Below, piece by piece: positions 41,511 through 53,583 of a stretch of DNA of 64,000 nt. Each line of letters begins with the position of its first letter. The stretch's first letter is position 1. Both the position numbers and the translations under genes were made by a program. Location: positions 36,443,408 to 36,507,407 of the forward strand of contig CM031879.1 in NCBI GenBank assembly GCA_018697195.1. Direction: 5' to 3'. Source of the DNA: Certhia americana. Taxonomy: Eukaryota > Chordata > Aves > Passeriformes > Certhiidae. Below the pieces are notes generated by a model. The model made no database searches. It saw only the letters and a program-made list of their open reading frames with translations, and was not told the DNA's origin.

Positions 41511-43318
41511 GTGTTACAATTTAACTCCTTAGTGACTCCTGCAGTAACACATTTGTCTGGCTGTACCCAAAGATCAGAATTTCACAGAGGGAGAGGTCTG
41601 TATTACTGTTAAAGTACCTGTGGTATCTACCAGACCTTTCCTGCAAAGCTATTGAAGAAGAAGAAAATGGACCAATTTAATCACTGTGGGTTTAGCACAT
41701 TTCAGCCCTGTTTCTGTTCTGTGGCATGTCTTAATTTACCAAAAATACTACCTGAAGGATAACTTGTGGACTCTTATCTCACTTATGCATCTGCATGGTT
41801 CAAGATGAGGTCACCACCTGTCTTGGAGTTGTAAATCCTGGCCTAAAAACATGCAAGCTCAACCTGTTTGTGTCAGCATTTAGTTTATCTATGCAGATAT
41901 GTAAAGCTTATATGTGGGCCTGATAGCACTCAGGAGGTATTTTATCAAAAATAAATGGTTGGAAAGATCACTGACAAATTTTACAACCAGGTAAAATTTC
42001 CATCAAATTTCTGCTTTAGCAAGAGATTTAAATTTTAAAAATCCTCCAATAATGTTTTCCAACAATATAATAATTCTTTAGACATCTTTATTTAATTTAA
42101 TTACATGATCTACATAATAAAATTCCAAGTGGAAAAAATTCTACTTTTTTTATATCCTTGAGTAGGAGTGTCTATTTTGGTATTATGCTTCTGAGGAAAA
42201 CCACCTGTCTTTAAGTCCAATTTTTTAATTGGTGAAGCTATCCCCATTAATATGATTTGATTAAACTTCAGATTAAAGAGGAAAAATAAGTTTCTTGTTT
42301 CAAGAGAGGCTTGAAAAACATCATTTTTCTATTCCCTTGCAATATCAGCGCGCCATAGCCAGCTGCCTGAAGTGCTTTGTAGAAGTCAAGTTTGAGTTTT
42401 GCTTCAGCTGTCTGGAATAAACAGTCTGCAGATCTGTGAGTACAGGAAGGGTGAGATAGGACATGTAGGCACGATGCTCCAAAACTGGCTGCTGTTCACT
42501 TTCACAATCGTTTGGTCCAGTTAATTCCTCGTTTTTCAGGGTAGCATATATATTTGCTCTCAGTTTTCTGATGATCACACTGAAGTACTTGACTGAGGAT
42601 TTATTATGTTGGTGAAAATAAAAGTGACTTTCTTTCTAAAATAGATCCACAGGTAAAACGAATGCTGATTTTTAAATTTTCTGTCTTTGTGTCAAGCTTT
42701 GTCCTCAGAATTCTGAAGCTGTTTTTATGTAGCATTTTTACCTCTCTTGGAGGGTGTTATCTTTAAATGAGCCTTATCATCCCAGTGACTGTAACTTTAA
42801 AAATAGGTGTAAGGAAGAGATACTAGAGTACCTTTGAATTTTAGAAATGTAGTATATGTTACAGCTCATGTTGAAAAAAATGTAAGTGTACTATATGCTA
42901 GAAGCCATTTCAATCACAGAACTTTATTAACAATGTTTTTTCCTCTTATCATGATGCCCTGAATCTCAAATATAATTTTTATCTGAATTAATGTTTGCTA
43001 CAAGCAGGTGAAGCAAGAAAATATATAAATAAAGTGGCATAAAGTAGGATTAAGTGGAATCACTCCTCAAGGATTATCAGAGCACCTTATATCTCACAGA
43101 GCCTTATATCATCATATCATGTGGAAACAGCTTATATTTTATGAGATCCTTTTTAATTCCTAACCCTTGCCCTCCTTCATTATAGCAGACATTTTTTGCT
43201 TGATATTAGTATTTTAACCACTTAGTAGCTTAAATTTAATCATTTAGCCTTATGAGGCATTCAACTTCATACAATTTTTTAAAACATGACTTAACTATTA
43301 ACCACTACAACACTGTCT

Positions 43319-43460
43319 CATTTTTACATATAAATAAATTATATAAATAATTTATATTTTTATAAATATATAAAATATAATAACTTAAATGAAATTATAT
43401 TTATATATAATATATAAAATTTATAAATTCTATATGAATAAATAAATAAATAAATAATAT
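43319..43460. repeat. A/T-only low-complexity patch ending in (AAAT)n
   Basis: The stretch is nearly pure A and T with irregular TATAAA/TTTATA words, then about five AAAT/AATA tetramers at about 43434-43456. It should melt easily. I see no origin or promoter structure beyond the base composition. Confidence 0.85.
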
Positions 43461-44193
43461 TTCCCATTTCTTGCCAATTCATGTAATGTACTAAAAGTCT
43501 TTAAAAATGACACAATTATTTTTTTCTCTTTGCACTGACGTCTGTTAAAGGGCTTTTTATGCAAGAAAAATTGCATAAAAGTTGCAATATGTCCTGCATA
43601 TTCAAGACCATAAATGCAAGAAGATACTTAGAAGATCATCTGAAAAAAGTCTAAATATCAAATATTTCTCAATACATATTTCATTTTTGATGACATAATT
43701 TTTGGCCAAGATGAGTGGTTTTCCATTATTTTCTGGTGTCTAAGCAGGAGAATATCAAGCCCATTTATTTGTCTGGGCCTGTGACATGAAAAAACAGTTA
43801 TGACTACTAAAAAAGTGCTGAGATGTAGCTGATAACCTGAGCTGGCAGAGCAGAGGCTGGCATGGTAACCATCAGCCCAGTGTGGTAGAGAACTCTCAAA
43901 CTCCATAGTCAAGGTATGTCGTAGTTTATCCAAGACATATCACAGCTTAATTCTAGATATAAAGTAAGTGCTCTGTGCAGCACATCATAATGGTTTATCT
44001 GTATACTCAATTGTCTAATATGCATTTGGCTGATAGTTTGAAAATAAGTCAAGGTTTTATATCTTTACACCAGATCACTGTCCTGACTTCAAAGTGCTCC
44101 TTTCTGATGGAGGACTCTGATCCTTAAAGAACCAGCCATCTGTCCAAAGTTAAGATCAGTTGCCAATAACACGTAATTTCCAAAAATGTCCAA
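43461..44193. other. unique non-coding DNA
   Basis: No gene or repeat is recognised. A 91-codon minus-strand frame (43658-43933) has no known domain. Confidence 0.55.
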
Positions 44194-44363
44194 TGCTGAC
44201 ACTTTAATCACCACCCTAAAACATCACTTCTTGATGATTCTCCTTTCCCTCCACCCCCCCACAAGCTGCTAGCTCAGATTTAGGGAGTTTTGGGAGAGGG
44301 GATCTTCAAAATAGGGAGAAGAGATTCAAAAGAGGCCCCTTACCTCAGGATGTATTCCAAAGC

Positions 44364-44369
44364 TTTATT
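44364..44369 (-). terminator. polyadenylation signal of candidate LTR
   Basis: AATAAA on the minus strand lies downstream of the TATA-like box and inside the inverted-repeat-bounded unit. The hexamer alone is common in AT-rich DNA; the spacing gives it weight. Confidence 0.45.
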
Positions 44370-44420
44370 CTCAATGAAGGGATCCCAGGAGGCAAGGAAG
44401 GAGCACATGGAGGAAGAGGG

Positions 44421-44430
44421 GTTTTTATCT
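44421..44430 (-). promoter_or_regulatory. TATA-like box of candidate LTR
   Basis: AGATAAAAAC on the minus strand lies about 55 bp upstream of the LTR polyadenylation signal, a spacing seen in retroviral LTRs with short R regions. Activity is not established. Confidence 0.4.
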
Positions 44431-44706
44431 CTTTTGGGGTCGGGGTCAGATTACCTGGCCAAAAGCCATAGGTCAGAGTCAAGGGGCAGGTAAATCAGGC
44501 CAGGTTACAGTCTCTGGGGGAGGGGTTTTTGAGGAGAGGCATTCCCTAAAAGGAATGCAACAACTTATTGGTAATTTCCACCACCCTCACTCCAAATGCC
44601 CAGCTGAAGGCCTTGCTTTACATTTATGAGATCTTTCTTTCCTACTATGCCTTCTCGGAGCAGTAGAGACAAGCTATGAGGACTGCCTAGATTGAAGTGT
44701 TCAACA

Positions 44707-47700
44707 ATCCTCACCATAGCTATCTGCATTAGGAAGCTTCCACATGGTCAAGCTCTGAACAGCCAGAACAAGCAAAGACAATTACAGTGTCAGTGTTTTC
44801 TAAATAACCACTTTTGCAGAAAATGGCTTTCCTTTTATCTAATAAAAGTTCAATTGAATGTAATTTTGTTCTTTTAAGTAAATGGTTCTCTAAAAGAGAT
44901 ACAATTATAAAATCACAACTCAATCTGTAAAAAGACAATGTTCAGCAAATTCCAAGAAGTAGATCCTGGATTATCTCTTGAGTTCTTCAAGTCTTTCAAG
45001 TGCCACTTCTTAATAACAACTGAGAGTTGCACATTTTGTACATGAACTTAGGCCTTTAAGACTTGCAGCATAAGACAGCCATCTTGTCTTTTTTTTTGTT
45101 TACTGGAAAATAGAGGGACTGAATTGCTTTATGGCTGCTCCTGACTATAGATGAAACCTAGACAACAATATATTACTGGCCAGTACATTTTTTATCTTTC
45201 ACTAAAAGAAGCTTTATAAAATCCATCCTATTTGTAAAATTACCATCCTTTGGTGTATCTTGAGAGGATTCCAGCTGTTCCCCCAATCCCTACAAAACTC
45301 CATAGTCTCTCCAGCTGATTTCTTTCTTTGTTGAAGGAAGACTTTTGTCCAATCCTGTAGAGTTCATACTATACTTCACTCTCCTTGTTAGTTCCTACTC
45401 AGATCTTATGAACCTTTACTAAAGGTCTACACAACTCACTATGAAATTAATTGAAAGCTTCTCTCTGATTTCACAAGGCTCTGAACTAAGCCTTTTTGCT
45501 TGCATTGTGGCCCTATAGGACTTTTCTAGTCTTCTCTCTTTTCTAGTCAGCTTTCTAAACTTGAAGATCAGCTTCTGATTCAAACAGCTGCCAAATATCC
45601 TGCTGGGCACTAAGTAACTGTTGCTAATTTCCCATTGCATAGATAATGAAGCCTGAAATACATACAACACAGCACTTGAGATTCAATCTAAGCTTCCTAA
45701 ACTATACTAAATGGAGACATTAGCTGCAAATTCACAGTTTATTTTCTTTGATTTCTGAGCAGATATAGCTTAAAGCTACCACAAATCCTTCATGTGTATC
45801 TTTTTGATGCACACTTCATTTCTCCCATATTCCATTAATAATAAGAGCTTCCAAGAGTGTCAATGTCACTCACAAACATGTGCTGTGCCAAAGCACTTTT
45901 TACCCACACACTGTCATCTTTGTTAATGGCAGGGTATAAGAGTCTGGGGAAAAAAAGCACTTCAAGGCATAGGCTCTTCTCTTGCTAGCAAGAACTGATT
46001 AGCAGTCTCATACAAATGTGGAGAAATGCGTGTCACAACCTCTTTCTCATTGTGCTGCTGTTTCAACTGCTTGAGAGCCCAGATCTGTTTAGTGCCATGG
46101 CTTTGCCTGTCATTTCTCAGGAGGTTACAATAGGAAGCTTTCTCCTGCCTTGTGAAGCTCCCAGTTGCACTGTCATGTAGCCAAGGCCAGTGCTCCTCCT
46201 ATGAGTTTGGGTTGCTATTCCAATGTTCCTCTCTGCCGCCTTCATGACAGATGGTGCTTGGCTCTGCAGTGGCCACAGCCAAAAGTAACTCGTGGAGGTG
46301 TGATTCCACTGTAAAGAGTTTCCAGCACTGCTACTCAGAAAAACTCCAGTGACAGAAAGTGACAGTTAAAAATTTTGTTATGTACCTAGAAGTATTTATT
46401 CACCCCTCATTGAACACAGAACTGGAGGGTACCACAGCGCCTATTGGTGCCAATTTGCATTACCTGTCCATCCTGAATTTCTGCTGCATCAAAGCTAACA
46501 TGTTGTATTCTGACTTGCCAAGCTGGTTTGGGGAACAGATATAACGTTGTGGAGGTCTTTTCCAACAGTTGTTGGAACCACACACATCGGACAAGCTGCA
46601 CAGTCAGGTAATGGGCTAACAGTGAGGGCTTGTCATCTGGGGCCAGCGCACACTGCCAACACTGCACACAAAGCAGCTGCACCAAGGAAAAGTGCAAGAA
46701 CTGTACAGCTGGGTGGGCTGTGTGAGCCTGGTGGCAGCACCTCAGCAGCACAATCACCCAGGCTTTGCCTGCTCAGGCTGGCTCACAGCTGACTTAGGAA
46801 CATATGTAAGCATCACGTGGAAAATGCAGAAGAGCCTTGTCTGATATTCAGCCTGCAGAAAACCCAGTTTTAAGACAGTCTTAAGAAAAGACAAGATGGT
46901 GCAGTCCAGAGACTAAAAGTATTATGTGAGTTCTCAGGAGGCATAAAGAAACTCATAGTATAGGAGCAATTAATTGAAGCAAAAGAGATTTTTTTTTAAA
47001 TAGGCTACGTATTCCCTAAAAATGCTAAGACTACAGATAGTTCTACTGAGACCCTATAAAGGGGAACACCAGTTTTTAATACACACTTCTTTAAAAATAA
47101 CACAAAAATAAAATTTCTGGGGAAAGAACTAACATGAACCTCAGTTTGGTGACCTAACAGTGATAATGATCATTATAAAGTTAGGTCTACATAGGCATAT
47201 TTGCCTCTTTGGACACTATAAATATTTAGGCTCCTCAGTAACAGGATCCACACTGGCAGTCGTTTCCTAAAAGGATGTAGGCTAGCAACCTATGGCATTT
47301 GCATTAAAACATCTTAGAGCTGAAGGCAGGTGTTGAATTTTCAGTTAAGAGCATTATAAACTGACTTTAACTCTCCTCCTTTCTCATCCTGGCTCTAGCT
47401 GGCTTTGCTTCTCCGCTGATGTTCTTCACAACTATGATTTCTCAACTTGAGGCAATATGATTGCTTGTTAACAGTGAGTGTACTGTATAATGTGTGTATC
47501 TCTAAATTGCTTTCATGCTGATAACTCTTTCTAATGAGCTTTGAGACAGTGCTCAGCATGTTCAATGTTTTTATTATTTTTCTACAAAATTAAAAGCTAT
47601 TGCCAATATTTTTTTCCTTGTTTAAATCTTCTTACCCCAAATCAGCTGGAAGAGGGAGAGGACATGCTACAGGTGCACAATTCTGAGCACAGCTGTCTCT

Positions 47701-50700
47701 TCTGACTGCTTATGAGGGCTTGTCATAGAAAACAAGACCAGTGCCAACCTAGCTTGTAACAGGAAAATATGTATTCACTGATTATTATTTTTGTTTGGGT
47801 TTTATTCCTCTGTAAAACAAAAATGCAGATGTAGAACTCTATGTGTTATTGGCACTGGTGCCCTGTACGTCTTGTCACAGTAAATTAAAAGAAAATAGAT
47901 ATTTGCTAATTCGTGGTTAGAAAAAATTAAAATTAAAAAAAGGCATTAAAGTGATAGTCCCTTCATAAGTCTGGCAAAAACAGGGAAAAACAACTTCACA
48001 GCCTGATGTTGTTGCAGCTTGGCAGTCAAATGGGTTTGTGTAGGCTGCTGTTGGCAGCAGTTTTCATTAGCTTAGGGCCTCCTTTCTAGAAAGACAGAAC
48101 TGAGATGCCAGACACAGATGTCCAGCTTGTACACTGTCCTGCTGAGCAGTCCCCTCGAGCATCTCCCATCTGCCTGCCTTTAAGTGCAATTCTCTTAACA
48201 TTATGACATCTTCCTTATATACCCAGGCTTTAATTTATACGTTTGCTTTAAGCTAGATTTCCTGTTATGTTAAAGTAACCATTAATAATCATGGCAGAAC
48301 TTCTCAGAAAGGTGGACAGAGCCACATTTCTGTATACTGTGAATAAATGCCACCATCACTACAAACTGTTGATTGGAATAGGGCATTTTTTCAATTATTA
48401 GTAGTATTTATGCTTCACCTAGTAAGCTAATATACAAAACTAATCTAAGGTCACCGTAATGTTTACTGATTACCTTTGGTATATCCCACAAAAGAGAGAC
48501 CACTTGCAGAAAAAGAAATCAGCACCACTACTGATCAGATTATTGTTATCTTCCTGGTGCATCTGGTCCCATGACTGCAGTAAGATCACAAGGATTTAGC
48601 TCTTTTTCTTTCTGAATCCCTGAAAAGAAATATGAAATTATTAATTCTTCCCTGGGAGACAAAACAGAAAGAATTAATCATGTTCTCATGACACAAGAAT
48701 TCTTTTCAAGTAATGGCTGTTACTAGAAAATATTTTAAAACATTTTTTAGAAAAAGAGTATTCTTACTGATGTTTTACTGATTATACTTCAGCAAATACT
48801 TTCTGTATGATGAAGTTTCAAAAATTAGATCTTTCCAGAACTCTGGAGGTGAACCTGGTGAAGATTCTGAATTTTTTTCAGGATCCAGAAAGACTTCTAG
48901 ATAACTTGTATATAAGGAATAATGCGTAGCTTTGGTACGTTCCTCTTACAAAACTTTTCTCAACGTCCCTGTACTAAGACAAATTTTTCAGTGCAGCTAG
49001 CATTTGGACTGGAAGGAATAAAGTTTTGGAACATGAAGGGATAAACATTCAGGATGCAGTGATATTTGCTCTGTTATTGTGTATGTTCCAGCAATGTGGT
49101 TTTGTTACTCTGTACATGAGAGTTTGAGGGCTCTCCAGAAAATAAAAACTTCTTTGCTAGTTTATTGTCAGTCCCTCCTGAGAAGGGAGCTTTATTCTAT
49201 CAAAAGAAGAAAAGATCACTACCATACCTTACCATTCTGGCAGCAATGTTTTAAGAAAACAACTACATAAATCTTAGGTGATAGAAATTAATTTGTGTCA
49301 GCAAGAAATTTCCCCCATTGTGCAGCTAAGTAGGTGTACTCTGGCAGTTCTTTGTTTTGCTTCTGAATTGTGGCGAGTTTTTAGAAGGCTGGAGGAGGTT
49401 GGTTGATTATATTTGAGTTGATTTTTTGGGGTATACAAAACACATCCCCAGTACTTTGAGTGACACAGCTACGGAACTTTTCCTTGAATTGTCCTAAATA
49501 TTTAATTTGTGGCTCTAAACTCAATATGCTCATATCAAGGTTAAGGCCAGGCAAACAAATGCATCATATGCCCATTTCCTGTCTCTGCATTATACAAATA
49601 GCAGTGGAATTCTTTCTGCATTTACTTCCTCTTTGACTTAACTGGTATATATTTAGCCCTTCAAATATTTCCATAAGTCTGTTTTGCAAGTGAATCACTT
49701 TTGGTTTGCTACCCTGGGTTTCTTTCAATCTGTCACTGTCTCTTGTGCAATGAGATGTCCAGAACTGTTGCAGGTGTAGTTGTATTTATTGCCCTACATA
49801 GATGAAATGCCTTTTGTAGATTGAATGTTATTAAAAAAGCTGTAGACTTTATGATGTCAAACTGCATTGCAAAATAATTTCTTGATTGCTTCAACACCAC
49901 TACTAGGTCTCTTTCTGTGTGTTCAACAGTGAGATGTTAATTTTATTTTTTTTTTAATTAATGGAAACAACTGAAGAAACATAGTCTTTTCATTCCCTTA
50001 GAAGTCTGAGGCAGCAAAACTGATTAGGTAGCTCCCTATTACTTGGCTGAAGTTAAATAAGATATGCCCAGTATGAAATTTATAAAAATTAAGTTCCAGC
50101 CGAAGTGACATGGAGGTGGACTGATGAGAAGGTGAACATGATTCTGTGAAAGAAAGACAGTTCAGTCCATGCTTACACCTTCTGGTACATTTAAATAACA
50201 AATACAACTCCTTCTTGATTGACTCATTATGTAGAAGGCAGAACTAATGCATAGCTAACTTGTATATTAGGCATGCCTTACATAAGGCAAGCAGAAGCAT
50301 CTCTCTGACACTAAAAAGGGCACATTAAAAGATCTGAAAAAGTAGTGGTCAAAAAATTGCAGTCAAGAATGTTATTTTTCTCTCAGAGAATATGTCATCT
50401 TTAAAATTCAGCAGTTCCCTTGATGTCTGTCAATGTGTCTGTTTGTTTTGAGGAAGAAAAAGATGAAATGTTGCTTTTTGGTAAGGTCAAAACCTTTCTT
50501 TTTCAAGCACACCTGGAATGTTTTGATTGTCTCAAGACTCACCTTCTTACTTTGCAAAACAAAAAGTAAATGTGTAGATCACTATGCTCTAAAATTGGAA
50601 GCATATTTACATTTATTTACTTTAATAGACTAATCAAAATAAACCTATTTAGGGTTGTCTAAAGCATACCCTTTAGTTGATGCTGCTGGCTCTATGATCA

Positions 50701-51829
50701 AAAATTAAGTAATTAAAAAGTTTTTATTTCTCTTTACTATTAGAACACCATTTTGAGGGTATAGAAATAGATCAGATTAGATATTGAGCTACCTCTGAAG
50801 CACTGAACATAGTGTGCAAGGTCAACATAGCAGAAAGCTAGGTTAGGTCACACACAGGTGCAAGAACAGAATCCCAGATACCAATACTAGTACACAAGCT
50901 GGGCTCAGCTGCTCTATTTTAAACACCAGCTCAGATAATTTGACTTAATAGGGACATGTTTTATAACACTTTTATTGCAATCTTCAGAGCTAGTAACATA
51001 TGTAAAATCAAAGCTCCATTGAAGAGTGAAGCTCTTCCTATGACTTTAACCTATGTCTTTGTCAGAACCTTATACAAGACCAAATGAGTCAGCAACCTCC
51101 TGTTCTTTGTGAAAAGATTCTAAGAGAGAATTTTTTAAGAATTTTCCTCTAAGGAAAAATTTTCATCTAATGAGAACATATGGTTTTGGCAGTACCAATC
51201 TCTATGGAATGTAGTCAACCTTTCTTTTATTTTCCTTCTTTCAAAAGTATCAGTGTAAGTACTGAGCTTACTACTGGTAAATCACCAAGTAGCATGGAGT
51301 GTTCCAAATGTAATCATAACACATAATGTCCTCACTTGAAGAAGGCTTGGAATGATGTGAATCATAACTGCACTTCATAACAAAGATAATATTGTGAAAA
51401 TGTTCCTATTCAGGAGCAATGAGTCATGCTACAATGACCATCACTTAATCATTCTGACTAAACAGAGATCAATGTTCACCACTGAATGTGTTACATTTTC
51501 TAATATTTTGGAGAGAAAAATACAGCAAAGTATAAAAACTTGTAAAAGCTACCACTGTATATTAATTCATGTGACCTAAAAGCTACTAGTTTTACTTGCA
51601 AAAGCTGTGGTCAGTGAGGTGTGAAAGGCACTTATTATTTAAAAAAAATCTTGAAAACATTTTTCAGTATCAGGAATAATCCACTTCACCTTTTAACACA
51701 CTGTTTATGTTCCTTTCACAGGAGATTAATGCAATTATACATGTTTGGTATAGTTGAGAATAAAAAACAGAATGTATGATCACAAAAGCAGAAATTAGCT
51801 TTTTTCCTTAATGTAACTTAGTATTCAAA
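44707..51829. other. AT-rich unique non-coding DNA
   Basis: No supported gene. About 46200-46800 is GC-richer, and overlapping frames stay open on both strands (116 codons minus at 46407-46757, 81 codons plus at 46547-46792) without a recognisable domain. A T run lies near 49949-49959. The rest is ordinary AT-rich sequence. Confidence 0.6.
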
Positions 51830-52701
51830 AGAATATTATGTAAGTTTGCCAATGACAGTAAGTTGGGAGGAGCTGTCAATTCCCCTGAGAGCCCTACGGA
51901 GAGACCTTGACAAATCAGAGATGGGCAATCACCAGCCATATGAAGTTTAAGAGGGCAAAGTACCAGATTCTGCACCTGGGATGAGGCAACCCTGGATGTA
52001 AGGACAGACTGGGGAATGAGAGGCTGGAGAGCAGTGCCATGAAAAGGGACCTGGGGGTCCTGGTCCATGGCAAGTTGAACACGAGTCAGCAGGAGGGCCA
52101 ACCCTGCCTTGGGGGTATCAGGGACAGCATGGCCAGCTGGGCAAGGGAGGGGATTGTCCTGCTCTGCTCTGAGCTGGGGCAGCCTCACCTTGAATATTGT
52201 GTGAATTTTTGGTCACTGCAATGTAAAAAAGAAGTTAAATTATTAGAATTCCCAAAGGAGGACAGCAAGGATGGTGAAGGGCTTTAATACAGCAAAGCTG
52301 TATGAGGAGTGTTTGAGGACACTTGATTCGTTCAGCAGGAGAATGAGGGGACACTTCATTGCACTCTTCAGCATCCTCACAAGGGAAGTGGAAGGGCAGG
52401 TACCAATCTCTTCACACTTGTGACCAGTGACTGGACTTAATGAAATAGCCTGAAGTTGTTTAAGGGGAGGTTCAGGTTGGATAAAAAGAAAAGGCTTTTC
52501 ACCAAGAGGGTGGTGGTTTGAGCACTTGCAATTGAGCAAAGTGGTCACAGCACCAAGCCTGTCTGAGTCCAAGAAGCGTTCGGATAATTCTTTTTAGGCA
52601 CGTGGTGTGACTCCTGGGGTGTCCTGTGCAGGGCCAGGATTTGGATTTCATGATTTTTTGTGGGTTTCTTCCAACTCAGCATAGTCTATGATTCTGTGAC
52701 T
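51830..52701 (+). pseudogene. CR1 LINE 3' fragment with ORF2 C-terminal remnant
   Basis: The fragment starts at the reverse-transcriptase catalytic box, here LCKFANDSKLGG, where the family has KFADDTKLGG. It continues through RDLGVLVHGKLNTSQQ (from 52045) and LGQPHLEYCVNFWSLQCKKE (about 52175-52240). These match the CR1 ORF2 blocks DLGVLVDxKLNMSQQ and PHLEYCVQFW. A short untranslated region follows, ending in CTATGATTCTGTGAC (52687-52701). The reading frame is broken by stops and shifts, and the second box residue reads N, so the copy is dead. The 5' truncation falls within the polymerase domain, as is usual for CR1. Consensus comparison is from memory. Confidence 0.92.
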
Positions 52702-52860
52702 TCTCTATGCTTTAACTGCTGATAAAAACCTATTGTGGAGTGGCAGCTTGCTATCCAATGGCCCTTTAAAGGACTGGTTTATAATCCCCTATCTAAGGAC
52801 CTTGGATTCCTGTTGGTTTGGTATAGATTTAATATCTTTTATTCTCACAAACTCATTAAA

Positions 52861-52891
52861 TTTTTTTTTTTTTTTTCTAAAAAAAAAAAAA
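52861..52891. repeat. T16-CT-A13 fold-back tract
   Basis: Sixteen T, then C and T, then thirteen A form a near-perfect inverted repeat with almost no loop. It sits in the spacer of about 250 bp between two CR1 fragments. CR1 elements normally end in an octamer and not in poly(A), so it is not an obvious CR1 tail. Confidence 0.9.
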
Positions 52892-52944
52892 TCAAATTTT
52901 GAAGTTAAAATCTCAAGCACATTGGTTTGGTTTTTTTTTTATGC

Positions 52945-53583
52945 TGTCAAACATTGAACATGAGACAGCAATGTGCCCTTGCTGTAATAGCAACTTGTGG
53001 TGTCCTGGGCTGTATTAGAAACACTACCAGTGGGTCAAGGATGATTGTCCTTTCACTCTACTCAGCACAGGGGAAGCTGCATTTGAAGTTCTGTGCTCAT
53101 TGCTGGGCAGACAGACTTGTACACAGTGAAAAGGGTCAAGTGCATCACCACTACGAAGATTAATACACTCAAACAGGAGCATCTCTCATATCAGGAAAAG
53201 CTGAGAGACTATGAACTATTCAGGGTGGATAAAACTCATAAGGATTTTCTCAATGTGTGTACATCCCTGAAGGGAAGGTATACAGAAGAAGGAGACAGGC
53301 TCTTTTCAGTGGTGGCAAGGGACAGGACCAGAGTCAATGGGCACAAAGGGAAATATAGGGGTTTCCAGGTGAACATCAGGAAAGACTTTTTATTGTGAGA
53401 GTGACCAAGTACTGGCACAGGTTGCCCAGAGATGTTGTGGAGTCTCCATCATTGGAGATATTCAAAAATTATCTGGATATGTTCCTGGGCAAAGGGTTGT
53501 TGGTGTCCCTGCTTGAGCAAGAGTGCTGGACCAGATGGCCTCCACAGGTCCTTTCAAACTTCAACCACTCTGTGATTCTGTGA
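52945..53583 (+). pseudogene. second CR1 LINE 3' fragment
   Basis: The translation starts at TLNMRQQCALA (about 52949), matching the family's LNMSQQCALA block. It runs through GVLGCIRNTTSGSRMIVLSLYSA, with LHLKFCAHCW replacing PHLEYCVQFW. A later frame carries NIRKDFLL and TKYWHRLPRDVVESPSLEIFK (53395-53480), the normal ORF2 end. The DNA ends in CACTCTGTGATTCTGTGAT. The pieces are in different frames, so it is non-functional. It has the same orientation as the upstream copy, but its truncation point and 3' wording differ (GATGGCCTCCACAGGTCCT before the tail). It is therefore a separate insertion from another CR1 subfamily, not a tandem duplication. Confidence 0.9.

Larger units (their letters stand above)
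36064..43318. other. AT-rich unique non-coding DNA
   Basis: No supported gene. Included are a (GTA)n microsatellite at 38991-39016, an 18-bp tandem duplication at 41475-41510 and a small hairpin at 37700-37727. A GC-richer patch at about 37740-38040 holds a 121-codon plus-strand frame (37810-38175) with no recognisable domain. Confidence 0.6.
44194..44706 (-). mobile_element. candidate solo LTR (endogenous retrovirus)
   Basis: Read on the minus strand, the 513-bp unit begins TGTTGAACACTTCAATC (ending at 44706) and ends GATTAAAGTGTCAGCA (starting at 44194). These ends are near-perfect inverted repeats with the TG...CA termini expected of an LTR. Inside, in the same orientation, are a TATA-like AGATAAAAAC (44421-44430) and, about 55 bp downstream, an AATAAA signal (44364-44369). 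This is a normal U3-R-U5 order. No primer-binding site or internal retroviral sequence adjoins it, so it would be a solo LTR left by recombination. I could not find a clean target-site duplication, and I do not recognise the family. An unrelated non-LTR repeat with chance inverted ends is the alternative. Confidence 0.5.

Noticed and set aside
46545..46585. CR1 tail suggested by a GGAGGTCTTTTCCAAC word
   Set aside because: The match is a single short block with no second CR1 block on either side and no terminal octamer. It may be a very old relic, but it is not supportable.
49720..49810. Weak CR1-like wording (GTCCAGAACTGTTGCAGGTGT)
   Set aside because: Similarity is too faint and too short to separate from chance.
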